Below, one piece after another: positions 55,237 to 64,000 of a stretch of DNA of 64,000 nucleotides. The DNA comes from Pelagibius sp. Alg239-R121. GTDB lineage: Bacteria; Pseudomonadota; Alphaproteobacteria; Kiloniellales; Kiloniellaceae. Within the stretch, counting starts at the first letter, position 1, and each line of letters starts with the position of its first letter. The DNA is taken from NCBI RefSeq assembly GCF_947331435.1, contig NZ_CAMZOF010000009.1, positions 62,001-126,000 on the forward strand, given 5' to 3'. The notes beneath the pieces are model-generated. The model ran no database searches and was not told where the DNA came from. It saw only the letters and a program-made list of their open reading frames with translations. The position numbers and the translations under genes were made by a program.

Positions 55237-56643
55237 TCAGGTGCAGATGGGAAGCCCTTCGAGTAAATCCGCCAGATCGTCGATCACGGTCTCGTCCGTT
55301 CGACCGTTCGTGACGCAGGCCCTCAATACAGGATTGTCTTCGTAGATGGCTTTGGAAATCCAGAAACGACCATCTTTATGAACGGCATCCACGTAATGCT
55401 GCACGGCTCGATGCCCTTCTGGGGGCACCATGCAACTCACTCCCATGGGCGAAGCATTGGCGTGCACCCATCCGCCTTCCATCAGCCTTTCGGTCAGGCG
55501 GCCGGTCAAGCTGATTGAGCGCTCCACATGTGCGCCATAGCCTTCCCAACCAGCCGACCCGAGCGCGAGAAACAGGCGAAGCCCGACAAAGCGGCGGGAC
55601 CACTGGGTGGAGTTCACGTAGAAATCCTTGCTGGCTTCGCTTTCCGGCATGTAACTCGCAGTGATGCGAAATACCTGAGCGGGAATGTCCGGCCGGCTTG
55701 TTAAAAACATGCCGGCCCCCATTGTGGTGGCGAACCACTTGTGCGCATCGATGGTGATGGAGTCCGCACGTTCAATGCCATTTAGCACGTGGCGTTGTGC
55801 ATCGCTGGCGATCAAAGCGCCTCCCCAAGCGGCATCGACGTGGAACCACATGTCGTGGCTTCGGGCAAGTCCGGCTGACGGGCCCAGAGGGTCCACCATT
55901 CCAGCATTTGTCGTTCCGGCGGTCGCCACGATTAAGACAGGTATGCATCCCGCTTTCAGATCGATCGCAATGGCGGCTTCGAGAGCGCCGATGTCCATCT
56001 GGCCTTTCCCATCGGTCGCCACCAATCGCACGGCGTCGCGTCCTATCCCGGCAGCATGTGCCATTTTCAGCCACGCCAGGTGACTCTCCTTTGAGACATA
56101 GACCGTCGGTGGGCCAGTAAATTCACTAAGCCCTCTATCACTGTAGTTCGGGCATTTCGCTTGGAGTGCGCACAGCACGGCGGTCGAATTCGCTTCCGCT
56201 CCGCCGCTCGTGAAATGGCCACCTGAACCAACGGGTAGCCCCGCACGGCGTGCCACCTCGTTAATGACATGCTGCTCGATCTCCACTGCTGCTGGTGCGT
56301 GCGAATGAACACAGATTTGTGGATTAAAGGCGGATGCGATTCGGTCTGCACACTCGGCAGCAAAGGTTGGTGCCGGATTGAACAGGCCCATATAGCCTGG
56401 ATGCGTCATCTGCACACTGCCCCTGTCCAAGGCATCGATCACCCAGTCCATCAGTGTTTCCAAATCTTCGGTCTGGTCGAACTTTTTTCCGTAGAGATCA
56501 TTCAGCCATTCAGAAGATAGTTCTTCTGCGATTGCCTTGCGGTCAGCGTACCTGCGGCGGGCCCTGTCCAAACGTGCGGTTAGAGCGTTCTCGACAGCAT
56601 CCAAGTCATTGAAATCGGGGAAGAGGGCATCACGGCCAAGCAT
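55237..56643 (-). CDS. group II PLP-dependent decarboxylase
   Basis: A 468-residue protein from ATG 56643 (AAGGAG upstream). Pyridoxal-dependent decarboxylase features are HPGYMGLFNPAPTFA, GHFTSGGAEANSTAVL, His188 in VSKESHLAW, Asp270 in FHVDAAWGG and the PLP lysine Lys302 in ITIDAHKWF. Relatives decarboxylate glutamate, aspartate, 2,4-diaminobutyrate or aromatic amino acids. The substrate cannot be assigned from sequence alone. It lies downstream of the TRAP/PrpD genes on the same strand. Confidence 0.9.
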   Translation of the reverse strand: MLGRDALFPDFNDLDAVENALTARLDRARRRYADRKAIAEELSSEWLNDLYGKKFDQTEDLETLMDWVIDALDRGSVQMTHPGYMGLFNPAPTFAAECADRIASAFNPQICVHSHAPAAVEIEQHVINEVARRAGLPVGSGGHFTSGGAEANSTAVLCALQAKCPNYSDRGLSEFTGPPTVYVSKESHLAWLKMAHAAGIGRDAVRLVATDGKGQMDIGALEAAIAIDLKAGCIPVLIVATAGTTNAGMVDPLGPSAGLARSHDMWFHVDAAWGGALIASDAQRHVLNGIERADSITIDAHKWFATTMGAGMFLTSRPDIPAQVFRITASYMPESEASKDFYVNSTQWSRRFVGLRLFLALGSAGWEGYGAHVERSISLTGRLTERLMEGGWVHANASPMGVSCMVPPEGHRAVQHYVDAVHKDGRFWISKAIYEDNPVLRACVTNGRTDETVIDDLADLLEGLPICT

Positions 56644-56886
56644 CAAAATCTCCTTGCGAACATTCGGGGAGAGTATCCGCGAGGTGGCCGTACAACCATC
56701 CGATTCTTGTTAATTCGTAACTGTATTCTTCTTACAGACGATCACGCGCGGCGGATCCAAGGGGTGGTCTTTTCTTGTGTTGGTGATGTGGGCAGTCAGA
56801 CATCCTACAGTGGTTAACCACTCGGGGTGTGCCATTTGACCAGGCCTGATGACGTGGGCGCCGCCGGACCCCGTTCGTAACTGGCT

Positions 56887-57642
56887 TCAATGGGTTTTGT
56901 TCAGGAAGTTTGTGACTACTGAATTGAAAAGATCGGATGCCTCCAGGTGGGCACAGTGTGCGCAGCCTGGCAAGAGGCACAATTCGGCAGATTGAATCTG
57001 TCCTGCAAGGCGGACAATACCGTCAACGCTGTAAGAGCGGTCAGCGTCGCCGCTGATGACCAACGTCGGCATCCTGAGTTCAGCCATTCTTTGCGTCACG
57101 TCCCAAAAGGGAAAGGCCTCGAGGCAAGCCAGCACAGCCGCTTTCGATGCACCCTTTCCCGCGTCGAGGCAAAAAGAATACATCGGCGCTGCCGCCAGCT
57201 CCCGAAACCATGTGGCGGTGACGCTTGCCGCGACCTTTGCCAGCCCTTCGCGCTCCACTTTTTGTTTGGTTTCCTCAAAGGTCTCGAAGCGGTTGGGTAA
57301 GTAACCTGAACTTGAAGTCGCATAGAGAATGAGCTTTTCGACGCGTTTGGGATAATCCAGGGCCGTCTGCAACGCCACCATCCCGCCCATGGAATGACCC
57401 AGGAGGCTAAATTTTTCTATACCCAAGTCGTTCAAGAGCGCCATCTGCGCCTGGGACAGGTCTTTTATCGTCGCGGGCGGCGGTTCTTCTGCGCTGCCTG
57501 CGAAGCCGGGCAGATCGGGCGCGACGATGTCATAGGCCTCACCAAGAGCCGCCATCTGCGGTTCGAAATAGCCCGAACCGCCGAGGAACCCATGTTGCAG
57601 GACCAATGCCGGACCATTTCCATATCGTCGATAGTTGAGCAC
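56887..57642 (-). CDS. alpha/beta hydrolase
   Basis: A 251-residue hydrolase from GTG 57642. The oxyanion segment is LVLQHGFLGG, the nucleophile is Ser84 in GHSMGG, the acid is in VISGDADRSYSVDG and the catalytic His is in GCAHCAHLE. Length and motifs fit the BphD/pimeloyl-esterase-like branch. It lies 103 bp downstream of the dctP gene on the same strand. The substrate is unknown. Confidence 0.9.
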   Translation of the reverse strand: MLNYRRYGNGPALVLQHGFLGGSGYFEPQMAALGEAYDIVAPDLPGFAGSAEEPPPATIKDLSQAQMALLNDLGIEKFSLLGHSMGGMVALQTALDYPKRVEKLILYATSSSGYLPNRFETFEETKQKVEREGLAKVAASVTATWFRELAAAPMYSFCLDAGKGASKAAVLACLEAFPFWDVTQRMAELRMPTLVISGDADRSYSVDGIVRLAGQIQSAELCLLPGCAHCAHLEASDLFNSVVTNFLNKTH

Positions 57643-57745
57643 TTTTTCGTCTTTCGTCCATCGCGTATGACTATCAGCGCGAGGAAGCGCAATTTGTTCC
57701 GGTCATGCCGGGACGGCTGTAACTGCCCCGGCATGTGAGGCGTCA

Positions 57746-58750
57746 CTACTGTGTGTGTTCCGCCAGCAGAGCCCGGATCTTGTCTGCAGTTTGCTTCCCA
57801 CAGGTCTTATCAAGCTCTTCGTCCCACTGCGGCTGTATCGAAGCGAGCAGTTCGTCGCGCTTCTCCTTGGAAAGCGAAATTGCCGAGCCGCCACCATTCA
57901 TGACGGCATCGCCTACGGCTTGGTTGATCCAGGCTTCGTATTTCGGCTTCAGCCAGGTTTCGGTTTCGCGGCCGGCATCAAGGACCGCCTTCTGATCGTT
58001 GGCGCTAAGGCCATCGAATTTCGCCTTGTTCATCATATACATGACATTACCGTAAAACAGGTCGGCGTTGATCATATGCGGCATCACCGACCACAGCTTC
58101 CACGAACTGTAGGTCGCAACCCCCATATTGATGCCATCGACAACCCCACGATCGGCAGACTGAAAAACTTCTTTCGGCGACACAAAGACCGGCTTGCCGC
58201 CCCAGGACTCGATCATTGCGCTGACAAGCGGGCCAATGCTGCGCACCTGAAGACCCTTGAGATCGCCTAGATCCTCAATCTGCTCGTGGAACCACCACTC
58301 CTGATCAAAGGAATAGTTCGATGAAAAGATGTTTATCAGGCCCACTTTGGCGGCCTCATCCGCAAGAAGAGCCGTCATCTTTGCATCGAGATCGACTTGG
58401 TTCTCCAGATCCACGGACGCAGGATAAAAAGCGCCAGCTCGGTAGCAGGGCAGCCTTTTATCATAGGAGATGTGACTGACGTCCGCGACGCCGCCCAGCA
58501 CCGCATCGATGCCTTCGCTCCAGCCGTTCAAGGTTGCTGAAGGGAAGATTTCCACGCGCACCCGGCCTTCGGTTTTTTCAGATACAAGTTCGGCAAAGTG
58601 CTTAAAGCCTTCGTAGCGGACATCGATTTCGTTCACGTAGGTTGAGAGGCGAATAAGCTCCTCTGCGAGAAGCGATGGTGCAGATATCGAAAAGCCAACT
58701 GCTGCCGCGACCGACATAGCCGCCGTTCGCGCTACCTTGAAACGCCACAT
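57746..58750 (-). CDS. dctP: TRAP transporter substrate-binding protein DctP
   Basis: A 334-residue periplasmic protein from ATG 58750 (GGAGG seven bases upstream). It has a signal peptide (cleavage near LLA-EELIRL), and GRVRVEIFPSATLNGWSEGIDAVLGGVADV with LKGLQVRSIGPLVSAMIESWGGKPV are typical of the DctP fold. The binding-site arginine is in VRSIGP. It delivers an organic or sugar acid to the DctQM permease. Its start overlaps the end of the PrpD gene by 19 bases. Confidence 0.93.
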   Translation of the reverse strand: MWRFKVARTAAMSVAAAVGFSISAPSLLAEELIRLSTYVNEIDVRYEGFKHFAELVSEKTEGRVRVEIFPSATLNGWSEGIDAVLGGVADVSHISYDKRLPCYRAGAFYPASVDLENQVDLDAKMTALLADEAAKVGLINIFSSNYSFDQEWWFHEQIEDLGDLKGLQVRSIGPLVSAMIESWGGKPVFVSPKEVFQSADRGVVDGINMGVATYSSWKLWSVMPHMINADLFYGNVMYMMNKAKFDGLSANDQKAVLDAGRETETWLKPKYEAWINQAVGDAVMNGGGSAISLSKEKRDELLASIQPQWDEELDKTCGKQTADKIRALLAEHTQ

Positions 58751-60150
58751 TTCAGATCCTCCATTTGTTCCGTTGAGTGTTTTGTCGGGCACAGGGTTTT
58801 GTTTGCGAGATCCAGAAGGTCGATTGTCTGGAGATCAAAATCCGGCATGTCCTGACCTGCATATGTCAGGCAGTCCCGGAACTTTCGAACCAACTCTGCA
58901 TCCGTAAGAGAACGGTCAGGTGCGCCGCGGGCGTTGCCGCAAAAGCGTGAGACCGTCCGGCCGTCCTTCAAACGGATACAGACCTTGGCGCTCTCGGGAT
59001 GTGTTTGAGATCCCTGATTGTTCGAGAGCCGTTCACTGGATTGCCACTGGACGCGAGCCGTTAACTGTTGTTTCGCTTCAGAGAAGATTTCTTCTGTGGT
59101 CAGGTCCTGCAGCCGCACAGCGCCATGCAATGCCGCACAGGCGATTGCGTAGGGAAGGCTGAACTGGGCCTGTTGCGGATTTGACGGATGTGAGTAGACG
59201 AGAGATTTCCACACCAACTCCGGCACCTCGACAAAGATCCTGTCGATGTCCGTTGCCTCGAACCCGTTATCGTCAAGCAGGAGTACCGTCGCCTCAATCG
59301 CCGAATGTGCCGCCGAGCACACCGGACTGGTCTTGAACATCAATCCAGGACTCTCGATGCGCCAGCGCTGTCCCAGCGAGTTTACCTGAGCCAGATCGCT
59401 GTGTCCGTGGTTGAGCATTTGGAAAAACCCGTTTTCCTGCTCAAAAGCGTCATGGGGTCCGGTCAATCCCAGCTTTGCCGCGAAAGCCGTAGCGACAGCC
59501 TGACTGGCCGCTCTTCCCACGAGATAGGGTTTCGCATCGGTTCCCGCGATCGACCTGATCACAGCAGCAGAGACACAGGCGATCCCTATCGCACTGGCTG
59601 TCTGGTCGTTGTCCAGGCCGAGCAGCCGGCAGAGCCCCGCGACGGCTCCGACTTCAGCACAGGATCCGGTGCTCCACCAACCGGATAGAAAGTGGCTGTG
59701 TGTGCAGATTTCACCCAACACATAAGCGACCTCGGAACCCACTAGGAAGGCTTCAATCAGGTCTCTTTCCGAAGCGTTGCGGGCCTGCGCAACTGCAAGC
59801 ACCGCAGGTAAAATGACCGCCGAGCCGTGAATTATCCCGGTATAGCTGGTGTCGTCGAAGTCCCACACATGCGCAGCAAATCCGTTAACCAGTGCTGTGG
59901 CCTGCATGCCTAAAACAGAATCGTCCAACAGCCTATCAGGAGCGTGCCCATCTGCGAGGCCCGCTGATAGCGCGCGGCATTTGTTATGCACAGCGCCGGC
60001 CGCAATAACGCCAATCGTATCCAATATGGCTCTGCGTGCGCAGGAGATTGTGGAGTGAGGAGCCTTCGCGCAATCAACGGACGCGCTCCATTCTGCGAAA
60101 CGCCGTGCGAGGCAGGTATCACTGCCGAGCGCTATCTGCGCCAACACCAA
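58732..60150 (-). CDS. MmgE/PrpD family protein
   Basis: A 472-residue protein starting at TTG 60150 or GTG 60147 (GGAGG suitably upstream). MmgE/PrpD features are RRAILDTIGVIAAGA, NGFAAHVWDFDDTSYTG, HGSAVILPAVLAVAQ and HPESAKVCIRLKDGR. The family includes 2-methylcitrate dehydratase, cis-aconitate decarboxylase and iminodisuccinate epimerase. Context with a TRAP transporter, not prpBC, argues against 2-methylcitrate. It is probably a lyase, isomerase or decarboxylase for an imported acid. Confidence 0.88.
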   Translation of the reverse strand: MVLAQIALGSDTCLARRFAEWSASVDCAKAPHSTISCARRAILDTIGVIAAGAVHNKCRALSAGLADGHAPDRLLDDSVLGMQATALVNGFAAHVWDFDDTSYTGIIHGSAVILPAVLAVAQARNASERDLIEAFLVGSEVAYVLGEICTHSHFLSGWWSTGSCAEVGAVAGLCRLLGLDNDQTASAIGIACVSAAVIRSIAGTDAKPYLVGRAASQAVATAFAAKLGLTGPHDAFEQENGFFQMLNHGHSDLAQVNSLGQRWRIESPGLMFKTSPVCSAAHSAIEATVLLLDDNGFEATDIDRIFVEVPELVWKSLVYSHPSNPQQAQFSLPYAIACAALHGAVRLQDLTTEEIFSEAKQQLTARVQWQSSERLSNNQGSQTHPESAKVCIRLKDGRTVSRFCGNARGAPDRSLTDAELVRKFRDCLTYAGQDMPDFDLQTIDLLDLANKTLCPTKHSTEQMEDLKCGVSR

Positions 60151-60216
60151 AATCCAGCCTCCGACAATAGCAAACTGCCGAGCATCAACACCTCCCCATC
60201 AACGGTAGTTCTTATT

Positions 60217-60232
60217 TGTATCGTTTGTAATA
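60217..60232. promoter_or_regulatory. putative RpiR operator upstream of prpD-dctP
   Basis: TGTATCGTTTGTAATA matches 12 of 16 positions of the site in front of rpiR (61261-61276). It lies 67-82 bp before the PrpD start. A common regulator is inferred. Confidence 0.5.
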
Positions 60233-60386
60233 TTTTGTATAAGAAAATGTCAAATGATATATTTTGGATCGATAGTCCGCCCGGCGATAGTAGCCTGTTG
60301 CAGCGGGTTCAGCCTGACCCGAACTCTCGAAGTTTTCTGAAACAACGAGCCGAACAAAGAATGCTGCGCTCGGAAATTTAGGCGGC

Positions 60387-61241
60387 TTACGAGATATAGG
60401 CTCCGGTCTGGAGGCGAAGACGTTCGACCCTGTCAATCCGCTTGGCTTCCCTGCCTTTGCCACCGGCGACCGCCATGGCCAGGAGTGCCTCGACAATTGC
60501 CGCAACACCGACAATGGAAGGATGGTAGTGCGGACTTTCGGTGGATGAGAAAAGGCAATAGTCGACGTGGTTGACGAATGGGGAACTCCGCCGATCGGTG
60601 ATTGCCATCGTTACTGCACCTATGCGTCTGGAATACTTCACAGCATCCAAAGCGGCGACGGCATAGGGTGAGACAGCGATGGCGAGTACCGCATCTTTTG
60701 AGCTAAGGGAGGCAAGCGATTCAATAACCGTTGCCGTGCCAGGACGGGAAACCCGCAAACCGTCCAACGCAATCCCGCCGGTCGTCTCCATATGCGTGGC
60801 AATGCCGTACATCGATCCGGCGGCGATCAGATGAACCGTTCCGGCTGTGCGAATGGCTTCTGCCATCGCTTGAAAGGTATCTGGATCATTTCGGCTGAGC
60901 GCATCCGAGACGTTTTCGAGCGCAGCGCTCCGCAGATTGGTCAGAAGTGCATTGTCGGGATGTCCCTGCGCATCGCGCCGGAGTGCGCCGGCTTTAGCGC
61001 TAAAGCTGTTATCGACAATTCCGGTCTGGAAGGTCGCTTTGAAGTCCTCGTAACTGTCGAAACCCATATGGCGTGCCAGACGCAGCATCGTCGGCGAGGA
61101 AACACCGCACTCGGACGCGACAGCCCGCATCGAGCCGAAAGCCATTCGGTCAGGATTATCCAGCGCGAATTTCGCTGCCGTTTCCAGCTTTCTGGGCAGA
61201 TCCGGCAGCACGGCGGTCAGCTTCTCAACGACATTCAACAT
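60387..61241 (-). CDS. RpiR-family regulator (HTH plus SIS)
   Basis: A 284-residue regulator. The N-terminal HTH_6 domain has SMRAVASECGVSSPTMLRLARHMGFDSYEDFK, and a SIS domain follows with GTVHLIAAGSMYGIATHME and KDAVLAIAVSPYAVAALDAVKYSRRIGAVTMAITD. Members usually bind phosphosugars. It sits upstream of the PrpD-dctP genes on the same strand. An inverted repeat lies 20 bp before its ATG. Confidence 0.92.
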   Translation of the reverse strand: MLNVVEKLTAVLPDLPRKLETAAKFALDNPDRMAFGSMRAVASECGVSSPTMLRLARHMGFDSYEDFKATFQTGIVDNSFSAKAGALRRDAQGHPDNALLTNLRSAALENVSDALSRNDPDTFQAMAEAIRTAGTVHLIAAGSMYGIATHMETTGGIALDGLRVSRPGTATVIESLASLSSKDAVLAIAVSPYAVAALDAVKYSRRIGAVTMAITDRRSSPFVNHVDYCLFSSTESPHYHPSIVGVAAIVEALLAMAVAGGKGREAKRIDRVERLRLQTGAYIS

Positions 61242-61260
61242 ATTACACCTACGATTTTCC

Positions 61261-61276
61261 TGTAGCGTTCGTTACA
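61261..61276. promoter_or_regulatory. putative RpiR operator (autoregulation)
   Basis: TGTAGCG-TT-CGTTACA is an imperfect palindrome with six of seven paired positions. It starts 20 bp upstream of the rpiR ATG. A 12-of-16 match lies before the PrpD gene, so it is the likely recognition site of this RpiR. Confidence 0.55.
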
Positions 61277-61477
61277 AAATATAGCCTGATCTGTCCAGAA
61301 AACACTGACAAGCGAAGGTTTGTGGGTTGCAGTCGTAGCTACTTACAGAAAGACGTACAGGCGAGCAGGTGTTACCAGCCAAATGTTCATAGTTTTATAT
61401 AGCAATTGAGGCTGGGTATATTTGGTGCGGCGAATTGCCTGATCAGCGCGTAAAAAATTTCTGATGCTGACTGCTAA

Positions 61478-62665
61478 CTAACTCGCCAAAATTCCACCTG
61501 TATTCTGGTCGCTCTTTCGAGAGGCGAGATCTCGCACAGCCGCGGCGAAGGGATCACGTAAAGCGCTGGCGATTTCAAATCCCATGCCGGTTTCATTGAC
61601 GGAAACACGGACCTTGTCGAGCGATTTGAGCAGCGGCGCTTGTTCGAGCGTCATAACGAAGCGACTGAAAATTTCAGGATTTTGGACGAAGGGGCCGGTG
61701 AGGATAATTCGATCCGGAAACAGCAGGCGGCACAGGTTCGTGGTCAGACGCAGCATCTGTTTCAGTGCTTCTGACATTGCCGGGGATTCGAGAAGATCCA
61801 ATTGGCGCAATTGTCCCGCGAGGCCGCTTTCGTCGAGCGGCAGTCCGGGAAATGTCTGGCGCAATTCCGGGCCAAGTGCCCAAAGAGCTGCGACTGTTTC
61901 GAGACAGTCGGTATTGCCGCAGGTGCAGTGCCGGCCCACTGCATCCCCCAGGCTCCAATGGCCGATTTCGCAAAAGCGTCCGCGGCTGCGATTGACGATC
62001 TCACCGTCGGCAGAGTAAGCCGCGCCAATGCCATACCCCCAATGCAGCAGCAATGCCGTCTCACTTGGCGGATGGCCTTCATGCAGACGAATGCCGGCCA
62101 ATTCCGCATCGAGGTTTCGGATCAGGCTGACAGCGCAATTTGCATCGGCAAGAGCGGCGGCAACATCGAAGTTGCGTAGCTCCGGCCAGCGCGATGAAAA
62201 ACACCAGGTCGAACGTGCCACATCGAGCAAGCCTGAGAGTGAACACACAATGGCGCAGACCTCTATGCCGGTTGGAAACTTTGTCGTGATGTCTGCCACC
62301 AGCCGACGCATTAAATCAGCCATGGCTTCGTTTCCGGCATCGCACGGTGGGGTCACAGAACTTTCCGCGACGACCCGATGCGCTAAATCGACAGCTTTCG
62401 CGACGAGCGTGCGATCGACGACAGAGATGAAAACTGCGCCGAAGCGTTGGTGATTGTAACTCAGTGATGCCGCCGGCCGCCCGCGTCCTTGAGGCTTGAT
62501 GGTGCTCTCGCGAAGCAGATCCTTCGCCACGAGCTCGCCGACCAGTTCGGAGACGCTCGTTGAACGCATCGACAGCAGTTCGCCGATATTCCCGCGAGTT
62601 GATGCGCGGCCATCACGTACCAGATCTGCAATGGCGACAAGGTCTTCGGTGCGGTTAAATTCCAT
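61478..62665 (-). CDS. ROK-family transcriptional regulator
   Basis: A 395-residue protein with an N-terminal MarR-like winged helix (NIGELLSMRSTSVSELVGELVAKDLLRES). The ROK kinase-like domain contains the zinc motif GHWSLGDAVGRHCTCGNTDCLETVAA. Members are NagC/Mlc-type repressors that sense sugars or sugar phosphates. It lies nine bases after the dctM gene and so probably shares its transcript. Confidence 0.93.
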   Translation of the reverse strand: MEFNRTEDLVAIADLVRDGRASTRGNIGELLSMRSTSVSELVGELVAKDLLRESTIKPQGRGRPAASLSYNHQRFGAVFISVVDRTLVAKAVDLAHRVVAESSVTPPCDAGNEAMADLMRRLVADITTKFPTGIEVCAIVCSLSGLLDVARSTWCFSSRWPELRNFDVAAALADANCAVSLIRNLDAELAGIRLHEGHPPSETALLLHWGYGIGAAYSADGEIVNRSRGRFCEIGHWSLGDAVGRHCTCGNTDCLETVAALWALGPELRQTFPGLPLDESGLAGQLRQLDLLESPAMSEALKQMLRLTTNLCRLLFPDRIILTGPFVQNPEIFSRFVMTLEQAPLLKSLDKVRVSVNETGMGFEIASALRDPFAAAVRDLASRKSDQNTGGILAS

Positions 62666-62674
62666 CTTTCTGCT

Positions 62675-63967
62675 TTAGCGTAATAGCGAGGGCAGCGTAA
62701 GTGAAAAGGCGGGAATGTAGGTAACAAGCAGCAGAACGACGAGCATGGCGGTGTAAAACGGCACCAGGTTTTTTGTCGCGCTTTCGAGGCTGATGCGGGC
62801 AATGCCAGATCCGACAAGCAGGGAAGTTCCGACCGGTGGTGTACAGAGTCCGATACCGAGATTGAGGATCATGATGATGCCGAAATGGATCGGATCGACG
62901 CCGACTTTAGTGACAATGGGCAGCAGAATTGGCGTCAGCAGTAAGATAAGTACGCCCATGTCCATCAGCATACCGAGCAGCAGCAGCAGGATATTGACGG
63001 CAAACAGCACGAAGAGCTTACTGTCTGAAATCGCAAAGATTCCCTCGGCCAGTACAGTGGGGATACGCAGATAAGACAGCAAGAAACCGAAGACTGATGA
63101 CGTCATGATGATGGCGGTGACCATCGCGAGTGTCGTCAGTGTTGTGGAGAATATCCTTGCTGCAGCAGCGCGGTCCAGGCTGCGGTACCAGAACAAGGTG
63201 GTCAGCAGTGCGTAGACAACGGCCACGGCAGCTGATTCCGTCGCGGTGAAAACACCGGTTAGAATGCCACCGATTATGATGACGATGGTGAAGAGGCCGA
63301 TGGCCGCATCGGCAATCGCGGCGAGACCTTGGCGGAGATTGTAGGCACCGCCTATCGGATGGTTGTGGCGGCGGGCCATGACGAAACAAATGATCATCAG
63401 CGACAGGCCGAGCAGGAGTCCTGGGACATATCCGGCCAGAAACAGGGTCGAGATGGGAAGGCCACCGGCCGCCAATGCGTAGAAAATCATGTTCTGACTT
63501 GGTGGGATGAGCACACCTTGGACCGAAGAGGTGATGGTGACCGCGACCGAATAGTTTGCCGGATAACCGCTGCGCACCATGGCCGGGATCAGGAAAGAAC
63601 CAATTGATGCGACGTCGGCAACCGATGACCCGGAAATGCCGCCGAACATGGTGCTGGCGACAACATTGCCTTGTGCGAGACCTCCGCGCATTCGCCCCAC
63701 CAGCACGTCGGCCATCCGGACGAGCCGATCGGAAATACCGCCTTCGGTCATGATGTTGCCGACAAGGATGAAGAAGGGGACTGCCAGGAAAGTGAAGGAG
63801 TTGAGACCGTTGACCATGCGCTGGGCGACCATAAGCAGAGGCAGACCAAGGAACAGCGCTGTCGCGAGTGATGATAGGCCGAGCGCAAAGGCGATCGGAA
63901 CACGCAGCAGCATGAGGCCGACAAATCCGCCGAGCAGCAGAGTGATGCCGGTCCAATCAATCTGCAT
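62675..63967 (-). CDS. dctM: TRAP transporter large permease DctM
   Basis: A 430-residue inner-membrane protein with about 12 hydrophobic segments from ATG 63967; a TTG at 63997 is also in frame, and the upstream gene is outside the window. Signatures are LRVPIAFALGLSSLATALF, VPFFILVGNIMTEGGISDRLV, GGISGSSVADVASIGSFLIP and GIGLCTPPVGTSLLVGSGIA. It is the ion-coupled permease of a tripartite TRAP importer. Its binding protein DctP is 3.9 kb downstream. The small permease DctQ is expected beyond the right edge. Confidence 0.95.
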   Translation of the reverse strand: MQIDWTGITLLLGGFVGLMLLRVPIAFALGLSSLATALFLGLPLLMVAQRMVNGLNSFTFLAVPFFILVGNIMTEGGISDRLVRMADVLVGRMRGGLAQGNVVASTMFGGISGSSVADVASIGSFLIPAMVRSGYPANYSVAVTITSSVQGVLIPPSQNMIFYALAAGGLPISTLFLAGYVPGLLLGLSLMIICFVMARRHNHPIGGAYNLRQGLAAIADAAIGLFTIVIIIGGILTGVFTATESAAVAVVYALLTTLFWYRSLDRAAAARIFSTTLTTLAMVTAIIMTSSVFGFLLSYLRIPTVLAEGIFAISDSKLFVLFAVNILLLLLGMLMDMGVLILLLTPILLPIVTKVGVDPIHFGIIMILNLGIGLCTPPVGTSLLVGSGIARISLESATKNLVPFYTAMLVVLLLVTYIPAFSLTLPSLLR

Positions 63968-64000
63968 CTGTGAATTCCAGTGTTTCTCGCGGAACAAAAT

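Noticed and set aside
1-64000. CRISPR arrays, insertion sequences, rRNA or origin of replication
   Set aside because: No regularly spaced repeats, transposase frames, rRNA sequence or DnaA-box cluster was seen.

Overview
The window looks like chromosomal DNA of an alphaproteobacterium, probably a marine heterotroph of the Rhodospirillales/Kiloniellales type. This is inferred from gene content and codon style, not from a marker gene. Supporting content: a class II (plant-like) DAHP synthase, a second-type short glutamyl-tRNA synthetase, TRAP transport, DUF1989, SMP-30, a sulfatase and a kynurenine operon. Base composition is moderately GC-rich and fairly even, with AT-richer gene-poor stretches at about 1.65-2.3 kb and 2.8-3.57 kb.

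Layout. 1-9.5 kb: a partial SDR with an atypical active site, divergent from a LysR regulator; a GNAT acetyltransferase inside gene-poor DNA; a branched-chain aminotransferase; an AsmA-like membrane protein; a 1005-residue ExeA-type ATPase carrying a transmembrane segment, coiled coil, TPR-like region and ankyrin repeats; and an OmpA-type lipoprotein. 10-18.3 kb: a compact plus-strand block of podovirus (T7-like) virion genes in T7 order: capsid, small head protein, hairpin, tail tubular A, tail tubular B, gp13-like, gp14-like, frameshifted tail fibre, DUF4376 protein, then five small secreted or membrane genes. It ends at a strong terminator. No portal, scaffold, terminase, gp15/gp16, RNA polymerase or integrase is present. 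18.4-20.4 kb: an exported beta-helix protein and tRNA-Val(CAC).

20.5-32.6 kb is core metabolism: phosphoglycolate phosphatase, glmU-glmS, a DUF1989 protein divergent from a succinate-semialdehyde-type dehydrogenase, glutathione reductase, class II DAHP synthase, nicotinate phosphoribosyltransferase, SufE and a small monooxygenase. 32.7-36.9 kb: an operon of SMP-30-type lactonase, isopropylmalate/tartrate-type dehydrogenase, Gfo/Idh/MocA oxidoreductase and GntR/FCD regulator, preceded by a 30-bp palindromic site. This suits oxidation of a sugar or sugar acid. 37-43.2 kb: nadE-gltX-cysS, then a LysE exporter divergent from an AraC regulator.

43.2-48.5 kb: an unrecognised cytoplasmic protein, then a minus-strand operon DUF2817 hydrolase-kynB-kynU-kynA, which converts tryptophan to anthranilate. 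48.7-55.1 kb: an outer-membrane barrel, a DUF2975/HTH pair, LysR divergent from a globin plus DUF1330 protein, and a sulfatase divergent from another LysR. 55.2-64 kb: a minus-strand catabolic region with a TRAP large permease (DctM), ROK regulator, RpiR regulator, MmgE/PrpD enzyme, TRAP binding protein (DctP), alpha/beta hydrolase and group II PLP decarboxylase. Two similar TGTA-type sites sit upstream of rpiR and of the prpD-dctP pair.

The strongest candidate for something new is the T7-like virion cassette that lacks all packaging genes. The matched operator pairs are second. No CRISPR array, insertion sequence, integrase or rRNA was found.
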